This document shows positions 40,432 to 49,134 of a stretch of DNA of 64,000 bases, one piece after another. This DNA is from Nitrosopumilus sp. b1 (GTDB lineage Archaea > Thermoproteota > Nitrososphaeria > Nitrososphaerales > Nitrosopumilaceae). Position 1 is the first letter of the stretch, and every line of letters starts with the position of its first letter. The position numbers and the translations under genes are program-made. Location: assembly GCF_014078545.1 (NCBI RefSeq), contig NZ_MU078723.1, positions 62,001 through 126,000 of the forward strand. The letters are read 5' to 3'. The notes beneath the pieces are model-generated. The model saw nothing but the letters and a program-made list of their open reading frames with translations. It had not been told where the DNA came from and did no database searches.

Positions 40432-41424
40432 ATGGGACATAGAAAGAACAGTCAACCACGTAGAGGAAGTCTGGCATATTTACCTAGAGGTCGTGCCAAA
40501 AGCTTTGAAGCCAGAATAAGGACTTGGCCTGAAGTAAATTCAGAAGAGCCAAAATTACTTGCCCATGTAGGATTCAAGGCAGGATGCATACAAGTCGTAA
40601 GTATTGACGATAGAGAAAAAACTCCAAACCATGGAAAGCAGCTTGTTAGTTTAGGCACTGTTTTAGTTACACCACCAATTACAGTTCTAGGTATCAGAGG
40701 ATACTCAAATAGCACAACAGGACTACACGCAGAATTTGATGTTTATTCAGAAGACATTCCAAAGTACATTGCAAAACATATCTCATTGAAAAATAAAGAG
40801 GGGGCTTTAGAAAAAGCAGAAAAAATGCTGGGCAGAATTAAAGAAATTTTTGCACTTGTTGCAGTATCTCCTAACGTTATAGGTATTGAACAAAAAAAGC
40901 CATACATCTTTGAAGCAGCAATCAAAGGTGGAGACATTCAAAAGCAGTTTAACTATGTAAAAGAATTACTTGGAAAAGAAGTGAAGATTGATCAAGTTTT
41001 TGAGTTAGGTGGAAGTGTTGATGTTGCAGCTATTACAAAAGGTAAAGGATGGCAAGGAGTTATCCAAAGATATGGGGCAAAAAAGAAACAGCATAAATCA
41101 AGAAAAACTGTTAGAGAACTAGGTTCGTTAGGACCAATATCTCCACAAAACGTCATGTATACAGTTCCTCGTGCAGGTCAAATGGGATTACATCAAAGAG
41201 TAGAATATGATAAACGAATTCTAATCATGAATAACACTGATGACAAAAAACTTGAGATAAATCCCGAAGGAGGATACAAACATTTTGGATTAGTAAAAGG
41301 CGATTACATTGTTCTAAAAGGCTCAGTACCAGGAACATACAAGAGAATGGTCAAGCTAAGATCTCAAGTACGTAATGTTCCACCAAAGATTACAAAACCA
41401 AATATTTTGGAGATTGTCGTGTAA
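40432..41424 (+). CDS. rpl3: 50S ribosomal protein L3 (uL3)
   Basis: First gene of the S10-like cluster. 330 residues, archaeal length: MGHRKNSQPRRGSLAYLPRGRAKSFEARIRTWP is the archaeal/eukaryotic N-terminus; GKGWQGVIQRYGAKKKQHKSRKTVRELGSLGP and VPRAGQMGLHQRVEYDKRI form the extension that reaches the peptidyl transferase centre. The stop overlaps the rpl4 ATG (TAATG). Confidence 0.97.
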   Translation: MGHRKNSQPRRGSLAYLPRGRAKSFEARIRTWPEVNSEEPKLLAHVGFKAGCIQVVSIDDREKTPNHGKQLVSLGTVLVTPPITVLGIRGYSNSTTGLHAEFDVYSEDIPKYIAKHISLKNKEGALEKAEKMLGRIKEIFALVAVSPNVIGIEQKKPYIFEAAIKGGDIQKQFNYVKELLGKEVKIDQVFELGGSVDVAAITKGKGWQGVIQRYGAKKKQHKSRKTVRELGSLGPISPQNVMYTVPRAGQMGLHQRVEYDKRILIMNNTDDKKLEINPEGGYKHFGLVKGDYIVLKGSVPGTYKRMVKLRSQVRNVPPKITKPNILEIVV

Positions 41425-42236
41425 TGAAAGTCAAAGTATTATCAATTACTGGTTCAGCAGATGGAGATGTAGAACTTCCACAAGTTTTTGAAACACCAAT
41501 CAGAAAAGATTTGATTCACAAAGCATATGTGAATTTAGATACTCATCACTACCAACCAAAAGGTACTCATCCCACAGCAGGCATGGATGTAGTAGCTCGC
41601 TCAAATGATCCACCAACAGGACATGGTAGTGCAAGAATTGCAAGAATGAGAGGAGGAGGCGGTGGAAGACAAGGAGAAGCAGGAGGAGTTGCATCAGTAA
41701 GAGGAGGAAGACAAGCACATCCACCTAAAGTTGAAAAGGTAATTTACAAAAAAATAAACAGAAAAGAAAACAAATTAGCTTTATGCTCTGCAATAGCAGC
41801 TACCGCATCAAAAGAATTGATTCAAAAAAGAGGACATAAGATAGAAGGTATAGAATCATTTCCAATGGTAGTATCAAATGAGATTGAAAATATTTCTAAA
41901 ACCAAAGACTTACTCAAAGTATTAGACAGTTTAAAACTGACACAAGATGTAGAAAGATTATCAAAAAGAAAATCACGTACTGGTAAATCTGCATTAAGAG
42001 GGCGCAGTAAAAAGATTGGAAAAAGCATACTGTTTGTAACAAAATCTGCAGATAAAATTGCACAAGCTTGTGGAAGTATTCCCGGAGTAGAAGTAAGAAC
42101 AGCAAATCAGCTCAGTGTTTTAGATTTAGCTCCAGGTTCTGATCCAATAAGATTAACAGTTTATTCAAAAAACGCTATTGAAGAAATGTCAAAGATAAAA
42201 TCCACACATATGGAGATCATGGTGAAAGTTAAATGA
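41424..42236 (+). CDS. rpl4: 50S ribosomal protein L4 (uL4)
   Basis: 270 residues with the long internal loop that lines the exit tunnel: TGHGSARIARMRGGGGGRQGEAGGVASVRGGRQAHPPKVEK. Then the typical archaeal region KENKLALCSAIAATASKELI. Its stop overlaps the rpl23 ATG by 4 nt. Confidence 0.96.
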   Translation: MKVKVLSITGSADGDVELPQVFETPIRKDLIHKAYVNLDTHHYQPKGTHPTAGMDVVARSNDPPTGHGSARIARMRGGGGGRQGEAGGVASVRGGRQAHPPKVEKVIYKKINRKENKLALCSAIAATASKELIQKRGHKIEGIESFPMVVSNEIENISKTKDLLKVLDSLKLTQDVERLSKRKSRTGKSALRGRSKKIGKSILFVTKSADKIAQACGSIPGVEVRTANQLSVLDLAPGSDPIRLTVYSKNAIEEMSKIKSTHMEIMVKVK

Positions 42237-42499
42237 ATTTAGAACAGGCAACAAAGATTGTATTGAGACCATACATTACTGAAAAAACATTTGCAATGGT
42301 AGAAAATGAAAGTAAAATTTGTTTTATTGTTGAAAAATCAGCATCAAAACCAGAGATAATTGAAGCTGTTTCTACATTATACAATGAAAAAGCAGTCAAA
42401 GTAAACACAGCAAGAACAAACATAGGCAAAAAGGCATTTGTTCAGTTTTCAGATACCGAAAAAGCACGCGACTTGGCTACAAAGATAGGAATGCTATAA
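42233..42499 (+). CDS. rpl23: 50S ribosomal protein L23 (uL23)
   Basis: 88 residues: ATKIVLRPYITEKTFAMVENESKICFIVEKSASKPEIIEAV is the standard L23 start, and VKVNTARTNIGKKAFVQFS its loop; it forms the nascent-chain exit site where SRP binds. In most archaea rpl2 follows; here it does not, and rps19 starts 42 nt on. Confidence 0.95.
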   Translation: MNLEQATKIVLRPYITEKTFAMVENESKICFIVEKSASKPEIIEAVSTLYNEKAVKVNTARTNIGKKAFVQFSDTEKARDLATKIGML

Positions 42500-42540
42500 T
42501 ATGGTCGCAAAATTTCAAGTTTCACTAAAGGTGTGTATGC

Positions 42541-42936
42541 ATGGTTAAGAAATTCGAGTATAGAGGAATGCCGTTAACGGAATTAGAAGGACTCTCATTG
42601 GAAAATCTATTCAAATTGTTTAATTCACGTCAGAGAAGATCCCTTACTAGAGGCATTACCGACGGCAAAAGAAAATTGATTGAAGAAATCAAAGCCGCCA
42701 AAGCAGGAAAGTCAAAAAACGCCATTAAAACCCACGTTAGGGATTTGATTGTTTTACCATACATGGTCGGAGTTACTGTAAATGTTTTTTCAGGTAAAGA
42801 GTTCAGACCAGTCACCATCATTCCAGAGATGATAGGACATTATCTTGGAGAGTATGTCATTACAAATAAGCGAGTAACACATGGTGCACCAGGTGTAGGA
42901 GCATCACGTTCAAGTTTGTATGTACCACTAAAGTGA
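42541..42936 (+). CDS. rps19: 30S ribosomal protein S19 (uS19)
   Basis: 131 residues: FEYRGMPLTELEGLSLENLFKLFNSRQRRSLTRGI is the archaeal N-terminal part; KTHVRDLIVLPYMVGVTVNVFSGKEFRPVTIIPEMIGHYLGEYVITNKRVTHGAPGVGASRSS is the conserved 16S/L5-contacting region. It follows L23 directly, which marks the missing rpl2. The stop overlaps the upstream frame of rpl22. Confidence 0.96.
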   Translation: MVKKFEYRGMPLTELEGLSLENLFKLFNSRQRRSLTRGITDGKRKLIEEIKAAKAGKSKNAIKTHVRDLIVLPYMVGVTVNVFSGKEFRPVTIIPEMIGHYLGEYVITNKRVTHGAPGVGASRSSLYVPLK

Positions 42937-42941
42937 TTATT

Positions 42942-43400
42942 ATGGGAAGATTCGATTACGCATTTCAAAATTATGATACAACAAAGCATGTTCGTGCTTC
43001 ACTACGTGAAAAACAAATTTCACATAAACATGCACGTGAAGTAGCAAAACAAATCAAGGGAATGACAATTGAAAAAGCAAGAGATTATCTTACAAATGTA
43101 ATAAACAAAGAGCGTGCAGTTCCATTTAGAAGATACAAAACAAACGTAGGTCACCGTTCAGATCCTGGAGTGATGGCAGGAAGATATCCACAAAAAACTG
43201 CTCTTGAATTTATCAAGTTATTAGACAACTTAGAATCAAACGCAGAGTACAAAGGAATGGATTTAGATAGACTAAAAATTGTTAATGCAACTTCTCATAA
43301 AGGAATACTAATCAAAAGATTTACCCCACGTGCAATGGGAAGAGCAACTCCAAAGAATAACGTATTAACACATGTAGAGCTGGTGGCTCAGGAAGTATAG
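42942..43400 (+). CDS. rpl22: 50S ribosomal protein L22 (uL22)
   Basis: About 152 residues from the ATG at 42942 ([41 protein letters not shown]); the frame continues to a GTG at 42933, but the ATG fits the archaeal family start. The beta-hairpin that reaches the exit tunnel is visible near [21 protein letters not shown]. Two nt separate it from rps3. Confidence 0.95.
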   Translation: MGRFDYAFQNYDTTKHVRASLREKQISHKHAREVAKQIKGMTIEKARDYLTNVINKERAVPFRRYKTNVGHRSDPGVMAGRYPQKTALEFIKLLDNLESNAEYKGMDLDRLKIVNATSHKGILIKRFTPRAMGRATPKNNVLTHVELVAQEV

Positions 43401-43402
43401 AA

Positions 43403-44155
43403 ATGTCTGCAGTAAAAAATGTAATTAAAGACAACTACAACATGATGCTTCTAAAAGATTACCTAAGAGAGCAAATTAAAGAGGCAGGATTTTCACATGC
43501 AGAAATATCAAAGACACCAACAGGTACACGAGTTTCTTTACATGTTACAAGACCAGGGATAGTAATCGGTAGAAAAGGAGTTGGTATTAGGGAACTTACA
43601 GAAAAATTAGCATCAGACTTTGAATTAAAGAATCCACAAATATCTGTAGTCGAAATTGACAAACCAGAGTTATCACCAAGTGTGATGTGCAACAGAATGG
43701 CAGCTCATCTAGAAAGAGGAACTGCATTTAGAAGGGCCACCATGTGGACATTACAACAGATAATGAATAATGGAGCAATGGGAGTTCAAATTACAATTTC
43801 AGGTAAACTAAGAGGAGACCGTTCAGCATTTGAAAAACACACTGCCGGAATATTACCACGTGCAGGTCATCATGCAGATGTCATAGTAGCAGAAGATATT
43901 GCACATGTAAAAACAGCCATGGGATTGATAGGAATTAGAATAAGAATTGCTAGAAAAGAGAAATTCGTACCAGAATTTGAATTAAAGACATCCAAAGCAA
44001 AGAAGCACCAAGTCAAAGACGAGTTAACTGGAAAGATGAGAGACGAGACTGCTGCTGAAAAGAAGGCCAGAACAGAATCAGAACAGATTGCAATGGAAGA
44101 AGAAAAGATCAAAGAGATGGAATTGTTAGATGAAGAGGAGGAGAAACTCAAGTAA
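43403..44155 (+). CDS. rps3: 30S ribosomal protein S3 (uS3)
   Basis: 250 residues: KH domain with [20 protein letters not shown], and the S3 C-terminal domain with [23 protein letters not shown]. An acidic/basic tail of about 60 residues ([14 protein letters not shown]...[18 protein letters not shown]) extends the protein, a feature of archaeal S3. Forms the mRNA entry site. Stop overlaps rpl29. Confidence 0.96.
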   Translation: MSAVKNVIKDNYNMMLLKDYLREQIKEAGFSHAEISKTPTGTRVSLHVTRPGIVIGRKGVGIRELTEKLASDFELKNPQISVVEIDKPELSPSVMCNRMAAHLERGTAFRRATMWTLQQIMNNGAMGVQITISGKLRGDRSAFEKHTAGILPRAGHHADVIVAEDIAHVKTAMGLIGIRIRIARKEKFVPEFELKTSKAKKHQVKDELTGKMRDETAAEKKARTESEQIAMEEEKIKEMELLDEEEEKLK

Positions 44156-44358
44156 TGGCCAGAATTAAAATGAAGACAGTTAGAGAACTAAATGAAAAAG
44201 ATCTGAAAGACAGACTTCAACAATCACGCTCTGAGTTGTTAAAACTATACACCGATGCATCAAAGGGAACATTACGTAAAGAGAGTGGAAAATTAAAACC
44301 ACTTAGAAGAGACATTGCAAGAATTCTTACACGACTAAATGAGATGAAGAAACAATGA
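44155..44358 (+). CDS. rpl29: 50S ribosomal protein L29 (uL29)
   Basis: 67 residues, two long helices: [61 protein letters not shown] shows the family KxxRxxIARxxT pattern. It overlaps rps3 by one nt and the RNase P gene by four. Confidence 0.95.
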   Translation: MARIKMKTVRELNEKDLKDRLQQSRSELLKLYTDASKGTLRKESGKLKPLRRDIARILTRLNEMKKQ

Positions 44359-44621
44359 GTAAACAGGAATTATTAGCAGTATCAGAAATGATTGGACTAC
44401 ACACCAAAATTGTAGAATCAACAAATGAAGAAATCATAACCAAGAATGGAATCATTATCGATGAGACAAAATCAATGTTCACATTAAAGACAGAAGCAGG
44501 GGATAAGAAATTTCCTAAAGAAAATTCCAAATGGGAATTTGATTTTAAAAATGAAAAAATCATACTCGATGGAAATCAAATTGCAAAAAAACCACAGGAT
44601 CGATGGAGGATAAAGATTTGA
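44355..44621 (+). CDS. rnp1: Ribonuclease P protein component 1 (Rpp29/Pop4)
   Basis: Sm-like beta-barrel subunit of archaeal RNase P, which processes tRNA 5' ends. 88 residues: MIGLHTKIVESTNEEIITKNGIIIDETKSMFTLKTEAGDKKFPKENSKWEFDF is the standard family body. Its location between rpl29 and rps17 is the usual archaeal one. A 20-nt stretch coding EAGDKK (44491-44510) recurs exactly in the following rps17 gene. Confidence 0.92.
   Translation: MSKQELLAVSEMIGLHTKIVESTNEEIITKNGIIIDETKSMFTLKTEAGDKKFPKENSKWEFDFKNEKIILDGNQIAKKPQDRWRIKI
44605..44609 (+). promoter_or_regulatory. Shine-Dalgarno GGAGG that decides the rps17 start
   Basis: GGAGG lies 8 nt upstream of a TTG at 44618, inside the end of rnp1. 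The TTG overlaps the rnp1 stop as TTGA. This supports the TTG start rather than the ATG at 44603. Confidence 0.65.
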
Positions 44622-44947
44622 CTAGAAATATAGGATTACCAGTAAAGACACCTGAAAAAGAGCCAGAAGCAGGGGATAAGAAAAATCCATTTAATGGAAC
44701 ATTGGCAATTCGTGGAAAATTATTTGAAGGAACCGTTGTAAAAGCAAATGCAAAAAACACAGTCGTAATTGAAAAAGAATCACCAATTTACTTCAGTAAA
44801 TTCAAAAGATATGCACGAGGCAAAAGCAGCATACATGCACATGTGCCCTCAAACTTGGATGTAAAACAAGGAGACAAAGTGCTGGCAGCAGAATGCAGAC
44901 CACTGTCAAAGTCAGTAGCATTTGTTGTTGTGGAGGTTAAAGAGTAA
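44618..44947 (+). CDS. rps17: 30S ribosomal protein S17 (uS17)
   Basis: 109 residues from the TTG at 44618, giving the family start TRNIGLPVKTPE. Then NPFNGTLAIRGKLFEGTVVKANAKNTVVIEKE, FKRYARGKSSIHAHVPSNL and GDKVLAAECRPLSKSVAFVVVEV. The archaeal CPFHG motif reads NPFNG here, so possible Cys/His ligands are lost. The EAGDKK-coding 20-mer (44664-44683) repeats that in rnp1. Ends one nt into rpl14. Confidence 0.93.
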   Translation: MTRNIGLPVKTPEKEPEAGDKKNPFNGTLAIRGKLFEGTVVKANAKNTVVIEKESPIYFSKFKRYARGKSSIHAHVPSNLDVKQGDKVLAAECRPLSKSVAFVVVEVKE

Positions 44948-45381
44948 TGTCGCAGGGCAGAAGTAGAGGCAAAGCAAAAGGAGTAGCAGAATTTAGACCA
45001 TATGTTACACGAGCATTGCCAGTTGGGGCTCAAATTATCTGTGCAGACAACAGCGGAGCTAAAATTTTAGAGATAGTCATGGTACAAAAAACTAAAACTC
45101 GTGTTTCAAGATTACCTGCTGCAGCAGTCGGAGATTTTGTTAACGTAGTAGTAAAGAAAGGACCTGCAGAACTCAGAAAACAAATCTATGGAGCAGTTAT
45201 CATCAGACAAAAGTATCCAATTAGAAGACTAAACGGAGTAAGAGTAGCCTTTGAAGATAATGCAGCGGCATTAATGACACCTGAAGGCGAAATGAAAGGA
45301 ACTGACATTAAAGGACCAGTAGCAGCTGAAGCCTCTGAAAAATGGCCAAGGTTAGCTAATTTGGCATCAATGGTGGTATAA
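44947..45381 (+). CDS. rpl14: 50S ribosomal protein L14 (uL14)
   Basis: 144 residues: [27 protein letters not shown] and [56 protein letters not shown] are nearly invariant in archaea. It contacts 16S rRNA at a subunit bridge. Stop is 1 nt before the rpl24 ATG. Confidence 0.97.
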   Translation: MSQGRSRGKAKGVAEFRPYVTRALPVGAQIICADNSGAKILEIVMVQKTKTRVSRLPAAAVGDFVNVVVKKGPAELRKQIYGAVIIRQKYPIRRLNGVRVAFEDNAAALMTPEGEMKGTDIKGPVAAEASEKWPRLANLASMVV

Positions 45382-45382
45382 A

Positions 45383-45889
45383 ATGAAACCAACTAAAATG
45401 AGAAATAACCAGATTTATCGCGCATCATTAACTACAAGAAGTAGTCAATTAGGATCAACATTATCAAAAGAATTAAGAAAAAAATATGGAAAACGTAGTG
45501 TCAGAATAATTGAAGGAGATGCTGTCAAAGTAATTCGTGGAGAATACAAAGATGTAGATGGTAAAGTTGCAAGTGTTTCAGTTGAACAAAACAGTGTCGC
45601 AATTGAAGGAATTAAAAAAGAGAAAGGACAAGGGGATAAATTTGATGTTTTAATTCACACATCAAATATCATGATCACATCATTAAACACATCAGATAGT
45701 TGGAGAATGTCCAAACTAGAAGGTAAAAAACCACAAAATGTGAAAAAGGAAATGCCAAAGGAAGTTAAGGAAGAAGCAAAAAAACCAGAACCAAAGAAAG
45801 AAGCACCAAAAGAAAAGAAAATAGATACCGAAAAGAAACCAACAAAGAAAGAATCAAAACCAGCTAAAAAAAAGGAGAAAAGTGAATAA
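45383..45889 (+). CDS. rpl24: 50S ribosomal protein L24 (uL24) with lysine-rich tail
   Basis: 168 residues. The first 115 are L24 with its KOW motif: [41 protein letters not shown]. The last 50 residues are an extension of K, E and P ([19 protein letters not shown]..., ending KKEKSE) that ordinary archaeal L24 lacks; such low-complexity tails occur in several proteins of this window. Two nt separate it from rps4e. Confidence 0.95.
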   Translation: MKPTKMRNNQIYRASLTTRSSQLGSTLSKELRKKYGKRSVRIIEGDAVKVIRGEYKDVDGKVASVSVEQNSVAIEGIKKEKGQGDKFDVLIHTSNIMITSLNTSDSWRMSKLEGKKPQNVKKEMPKEVKEEAKKPEPKKEAPKEKKIDTEKKPTKKESKPAKKKEKSE

Positions 45890-45891
45890 TC

Positions 45892-46608
45892 ATGGTAAGC
45901 ATAGCAGGCAGTAAAAAACTAAAACGACAAATGGCGCCTCTTTTCTGGGGAATTACAAGAAAAGACAAGAGATTTGTAGTAACTGTAAAACCTGGCCCAC
46001 ACTCTAAAGAAGCATCTATTCCATCAGCTGTGTTTTTGAGGGACACATTAAAGATGACTTCTAGCTTAAGAGAATCAAAATCTGCAATTTACGGAGGAAA
46101 AGTTACAGTAGACGGAGTCAAAAGAAAATCACTTCATCATGGAATTGGGTTAATGGACGTAGTCGAATTAGAAAATGTTTCAGATATTTATCGCCTAGTA
46201 CCAATAGATGGTACAGTACTCAAGCCTATCAAGATAAACGAATCAGAAAAGACAAAAAAACTTTGCAGAGTAATTAGTAAAACTACCATTAGAGGTGGAA
46301 GGACCCAATTAGGATTCCATGACGGACGTTCTATGATTTCAGATGAAAAAGTAAATGTTGGAGATACCTGTTTGATGCAAGTTCCAGAACAAAAAATACT
46401 TGAGATAATTAAATTAGAAAAAGGATGTCAGGCAATCGTTACAAGAGGTGCAAACACAGGTCAGACTGGAACTATAGAAGAGATTAAAGAGGGAACTTTT
46501 ATTCTTCCAAAAATGGCATCAATGAAACTTGGCAAAAGACAAATCGAAATTCCAACAGACATTATCATGGCAGTAGGGAAAGACAAACCAGTCTTACAAA
46601 TTCGGTGA
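45892..46608 (+). CDS. rps4e: 30S ribosomal protein S4e (eS4)
   Basis: 238 residues with the archaeal/eukaryotic S4e layout: SIAGSKKLKRQMAPLFWGITRKDKRFVVTVKPGPHSKE, S4 domain (GGKVTVDGVKRKSLHHGIGLMDVVEL) and a KOW part (TRGANTGQTGTIEEIKEG). Part of the archaeal spc cluster between L24 and L5. Confidence 0.96.
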   Translation: MVSIAGSKKLKRQMAPLFWGITRKDKRFVVTVKPGPHSKEASIPSAVFLRDTLKMTSSLRESKSAIYGGKVTVDGVKRKSLHHGIGLMDVVELENVSDIYRLVPIDGTVLKPIKINESEKTKKLCRVISKTTIRGGRTQLGFHDGRSMISDEKVNVGDTCLMQVPEQKILEIIKLEKGCQAIVTRGANTGQTGTIEEIKEGTFILPKMASMKLGKRQIEIPTDIIMAVGKDKPVLQIR

Positions 46609-46614
46609 TAAAAT

Positions 46615-47133
46615 ATGTCTCAAACTGAAAACATAATGAAGAAAATTTCACTTGATAAAGTGGTATTAAACATGGGGGTAGGTAAATCAGGAGATGCAAT
46701 TGACGTTGCAAAGAAAGCACTTGATCAAATCTCCGGTAAGAAATCATGTGCAAGAGATGCAAAAGAAACACAAAGAGATTTCGGAGTTAGAAAAGGGGAA
46801 CCAATAGGGGTTGCAGTTACAATTAGAGGTAAAGATGCAGAGGAATTACTAAAAAGACTATTACAAGCAAAAGGAAATCAAATCAAAGGAAGATCCTTTG
46901 ATGACTTTGGGAATTTTTCTTTTGGAATTCTAGAACACATAGATATTCCTGGAATCAAATATGATCCAAATATTGGAATTTTAGGATTAGATGTTGCAGT
47001 AAATCTCACAAGACCAGGTTATAATATTAGAAAAAGAAGCAAACACAAGGCAAGTGTTGGAAAAACACATAGAATATCAGAGGATGAGGCAAAAGAGTTT
47101 ATGGAAAATGAATTTGGAGCTGTTATAGTATAA
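46615..47133 (+). CDS. rpl5: 50S ribosomal protein L5 (uL5)
   Basis: 172 residues: ISLDKVVLNMGVGKSGDAIDVAKKALDQISGKKSCARDAKETQRDFGVRKGEPIGVAVTIRG is the archaeal L5 body, and SFGILEHIDIPGIKYDPNIGILGLDVAVNLTRPGYNI the 5S rRNA-binding part. Overlaps rps14 by one nt (TAATG). Confidence 0.96.
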   Translation: MSQTENIMKKISLDKVVLNMGVGKSGDAIDVAKKALDQISGKKSCARDAKETQRDFGVRKGEPIGVAVTIRGKDAEELLKRLLQAKGNQIKGRSFDDFGNFSFGILEHIDIPGIKYDPNIGILGLDVAVNLTRPGYNIRKRSKHKASVGKTHRISEDEAKEFMENEFGAVIV

Positions 47134-47309
47134 TGAAAGATAGATCATATGAACACACAGGAAGAAAAAAGCATGAATTTGGAAGAGGTTCTAAATGGTG
47201 TAAAAGATGTGGTGACTATACTGCGGTGATTCAAAAATATGATCTTATGATATGCAGACGATGTTTTAGAGAAGTTGCAAATTCTCTGGGATTTAAGAAA
47301 CTTAGGTGA
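47133..47309 (+). CDS. rps14: 30S ribosomal protein S14 (uS14), zinc form
   Basis: 58 residues, MKDRSYEHTGRKKHEFGRGSKWC onwards: zinc ligands Cys23, Cys26, Cys41 and Cys44 (WCKRC and ICRRC), ending GFKKLR. This is the short, zinc-binding S14 of archaea. It sits exactly in its usual place between L5 and S8 and starts inside the rpl5 stop. Confidence 0.95.
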   Translation: MKDRSYEHTGRKKHEFGRGSKWCKRCGDYTAVIQKYDLMICRRCFREVANSLGFKKLR

Positions 47310-47313
47310 TATT

Positions 47314-47706
47314 ATGCCAGCAACTAATATTCTTGCAAACTTGTTTGTCACAATATACAATACTGAAGCTAGAAGGAAGAATGAATGTCTAGTGTATCCA
47401 ACATCAAAATTAGGAATTAATGTACTAAAGGTGCTACAGAAAGACGGATACATTGGGGAGTTTGAGCATATTGATGATAAAAGAGGAGGCAAGTTCAAAA
47501 TTTCACTATTAGCAAAGATAACAAAATGTGGTGCAATTTCACCAAGATTCAAAGTCAAAAAAGACGAATATGCAGCATGGGAACAACAATATCTCCCATC
47601 ATATGATAGAGGAATGCTATTGGTAACTACAAATCAAGGAGTTATGTCACATCATGAGGCGGCAAGTAAAGATTTAGGAGGATTTTTGATAGGATATGTC
47701 TACTAA
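47314..47706 (+). CDS. rps8: 30S ribosomal protein S8 (uS8)
   Basis: 130 residues from the ATG at 47314 (MPATNILANLFVTIYNTEARRKNECLVYPTSKL). The same frame runs upstream inside rps14, but the ATG gives the family length and start. C-terminal YDRGMLLVTTNQGVMSHHEAASKDLGGFLIGYVY contains the 16S-binding STSxGxM-like region. Overlaps rpl6 by 11 nt. Confidence 0.96.
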   Translation: MPATNILANLFVTIYNTEARRKNECLVYPTSKLGINVLKVLQKDGYIGEFEHIDDKRGGKFKISLLAKITKCGAISPRFKVKKDEYAAWEQQYLPSYDRGMLLVTTNQGVMSHHEAASKDLGGFLIGYVY

Positions 47707-48253
47707 ACAATTAGAAAAATTTGCAACAAGTGTTAAAGTTCCTGAAGGAGTAAAAGTATCTCTAGATAAACATATGTTACTTGTACAAGGACCTTTGGGT
47801 AAAACATACAAAAACTTCAAAAAAATTCCTGTTGATATCAAAGTGGAAGGAAGTAACGTTTCCTTAAAAGCACTCGATACAAGAAAAAAAGACTATGCAA
47901 TTCTAAACACATCTCGTTCAATTATCAAAAGACTTTGCGAAGGAGTAGTTTCTGGATATACAATCAAGATGAAAGTTGTGTTTGCACACTTTCCAATCAC
48001 AGTTAAAACAAAAGACGATAAAGTTTTGATTGAAAACTTTCAAGGTGAAAGATCTGCAAGAGTTTGTCAAATCATTGGCAAAACAAAAGTAAATCCAAAA
48101 GGTGAAGACGTAATTATCACCGGACATGTACTAACAGAAGTAACCCAAACGGCTGCAAATATTGAACAAGCAACAAAGGTAAAAGGAAAAGATCACAGAG
48201 TATTTCTTGATGGTATCTATATCTTTGAGAAAACTTCTGGCATCGAAAAGTAA
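47696..48253 (+). CDS. rpl6: 50S ribosomal protein L6 (uL6)
   Basis: 185 residues, two tandem alpha-beta repeats: KVPEGVKVSLDKHMLLVQGPLGKTYKNF and GYTIKMKVVFAHFPITVKTKDDKVLIENFQGERSARVCQIIGKTKV. It is the last ribosomal gene here; the usual archaeal followers (L32e, L19e, L18, S5, L30, L15) do not appear in the next 15 kb. Confidence 0.96.
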   Translation: MSTKQLEKFATSVKVPEGVKVSLDKHMLLVQGPLGKTYKNFKKIPVDIKVEGSNVSLKALDTRKKDYAILNTSRSIIKRLCEGVVSGYTIKMKVVFAHFPITVKTKDDKVLIENFQGERSARVCQIIGKTKVNPKGEDVIITGHVLTEVTQTAANIEQATKVKGKDHRVFLDGIYIFEKTSGIEK

Positions 48254-48261
48254 AATTTTTC

Positions 48262-48549
48262 ATGACTCTAGATTCTGAGTTTGAAAAGCAGACCAATTTT
48301 CTAATAGAACAAACATTAGAACTTTACAAAAACGCAGGAGCTTCACCAAGAATTAGTCAAATATGGGATGTTGAAAGGACAGGAGATTTTTTGTGTGGTT
48401 TTTTTGTTGGAGAGATGGTGGGTTCTGCATTAAGTGCATTTCAGATTTTTCACAAACGTGAACCATCAAAAGAAGAGCACATGGAGATTGTAGATCTTGT
48501 TGAAAAACATGCCAAAGAAATTAAGGAATTCTTTGCAAAATTCAACTAA
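48262..48549 (+). CDS. Small hypothetical protein after rpl6 (95 aa)
   Basis: 95 residues, all helical: LDSEFEKQTNFLIEQTLELYKNAG, then SPRISQIWDVERTGDFLCGFFVGEMVGSALSAFQIFHKREPSKEEHMEIVDLV. The Gly-rich FLCGFFVGEMVGSAL helix is amphipathic rather than transmembrane. It follows rpl6 after 8 nt, so it is probably transcribed with the ribosomal operon. No family is recognised. Confidence 0.7.
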   Translation: MTLDSEFEKQTNFLIEQTLELYKNAGASPRISQIWDVERTGDFLCGFFVGEMVGSALSAFQIFHKREPSKEEHMEIVDLVEKHAKEIKEFFAKFN

Positions 48550-48618
48550 TTTCGTCTCTTAGTGTCTAAAAATGAAGTTCGTAAGGATTAAATCGCTTTT
48601 ATCAAGGAACAAATCTAT

Positions 48619-48692
48619 GCCGCCCTAGCTCAGCGTGGTAGAGCATCCGACTGTTAATCGGATGGTCGACAGTTCAAGTCTGTCGGGCGGCG
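48619..48692 (+). tRNA. tRNA-Asn (GTT)
   Basis: Acceptor GCCGCCC/GGGCGGC with discriminator G, D arm GCTC/GAGC, anticodon stem TCCGA/TCGGA with loop CTGTTAA (anticodon GTT), T arm GACAG/CTGTC with loop TTCAAGT. All stems are complete. CCA is not encoded (next bases CCT). Eight nt after its end begins the first copy of a palindrome that recurs twice downstream. Confidence 0.95.
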
Positions 48693-48699
48693 CCTAATA

Positions 48700-48721
48700 T
48701 TTCTAAACTCGAATTTAGAAA
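48700..48721 (+). repeat. 22-bp palindrome, copy 1, after tRNA-Asn
   Basis: Arms TTTCTAAA and TTTAGAAA around the centre CTCGAA; an 8-bp stem with a possible UCGA tetraloop closed by C-A. Identical copy at 49379-49400, and the exact reverse complement at 51482-51503. Each lies 8-20 nt after the 3' end of a gene in a matching orientation, which suggests an RNA 3'-end hairpin; a DNA operator remains possible. Confidence 0.7.
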
Positions 48722-48853
48722 CAATTTCATTTCAAAGCTTGAATGATTTTTCAGAGGCATAATAGTGATCGAACAACACCAAATTGTTTACTCAATTAGA
48801 CTGTATGGATCTAATAATTGATCGCACATAAGGAATAATGCAGGAGATTTACA

Positions 48854-49111
48854 TTGGCCAGAACTAGAAGGGCCAACAGATATTGTGTGGATTGTGGAGC
48901 AAGACTAGTCTATTACCCACGATTATCCAATCCAAAGGCACCAAATGAACACAGGGTTTTGGTTTATGCATGTCCAGACTGTACCCAAGATTTCGAAAAA
49001 CCAAAGATGTTTTCAATCAGACGAAATCAAGTAGATGATCCATTAGAGACAGTAGAGATTGAGATTACACAAGAACAAAAAAAGGTTGCAATAAAGCCAA
49101 AAAGTTCATAG
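48854..49111 (+). CDS. Zinc-ribbon protein (85 aa)
   Basis: TTG start at 48854. Cys11-x2-Cys14 (YCVDCGARL) and Cys40-x2-Cys43 (YACPDCTQDF), separated by 25 residues, form a zinc ribbon; the flanks are basic (ARTRRANR). A strand-rich tail VETVEIEITQEQKKVAIKPK follows. Such proteins may act with the transcription or translation apparatus; its place just after tRNA-Asn and the ribosomal genes would fit, but that is inference. No named family. Confidence 0.65.
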   Translation: MARTRRANRYCVDCGARLVYYPRLSNPKAPNEHRVLVYACPDCTQDFEKPKMFSIRRNQVDDPLETVEIEITQEQKKVAIKPKSS

Positions 49112-49134
49112 ACGTCCAGAATTTTGTAATGATA

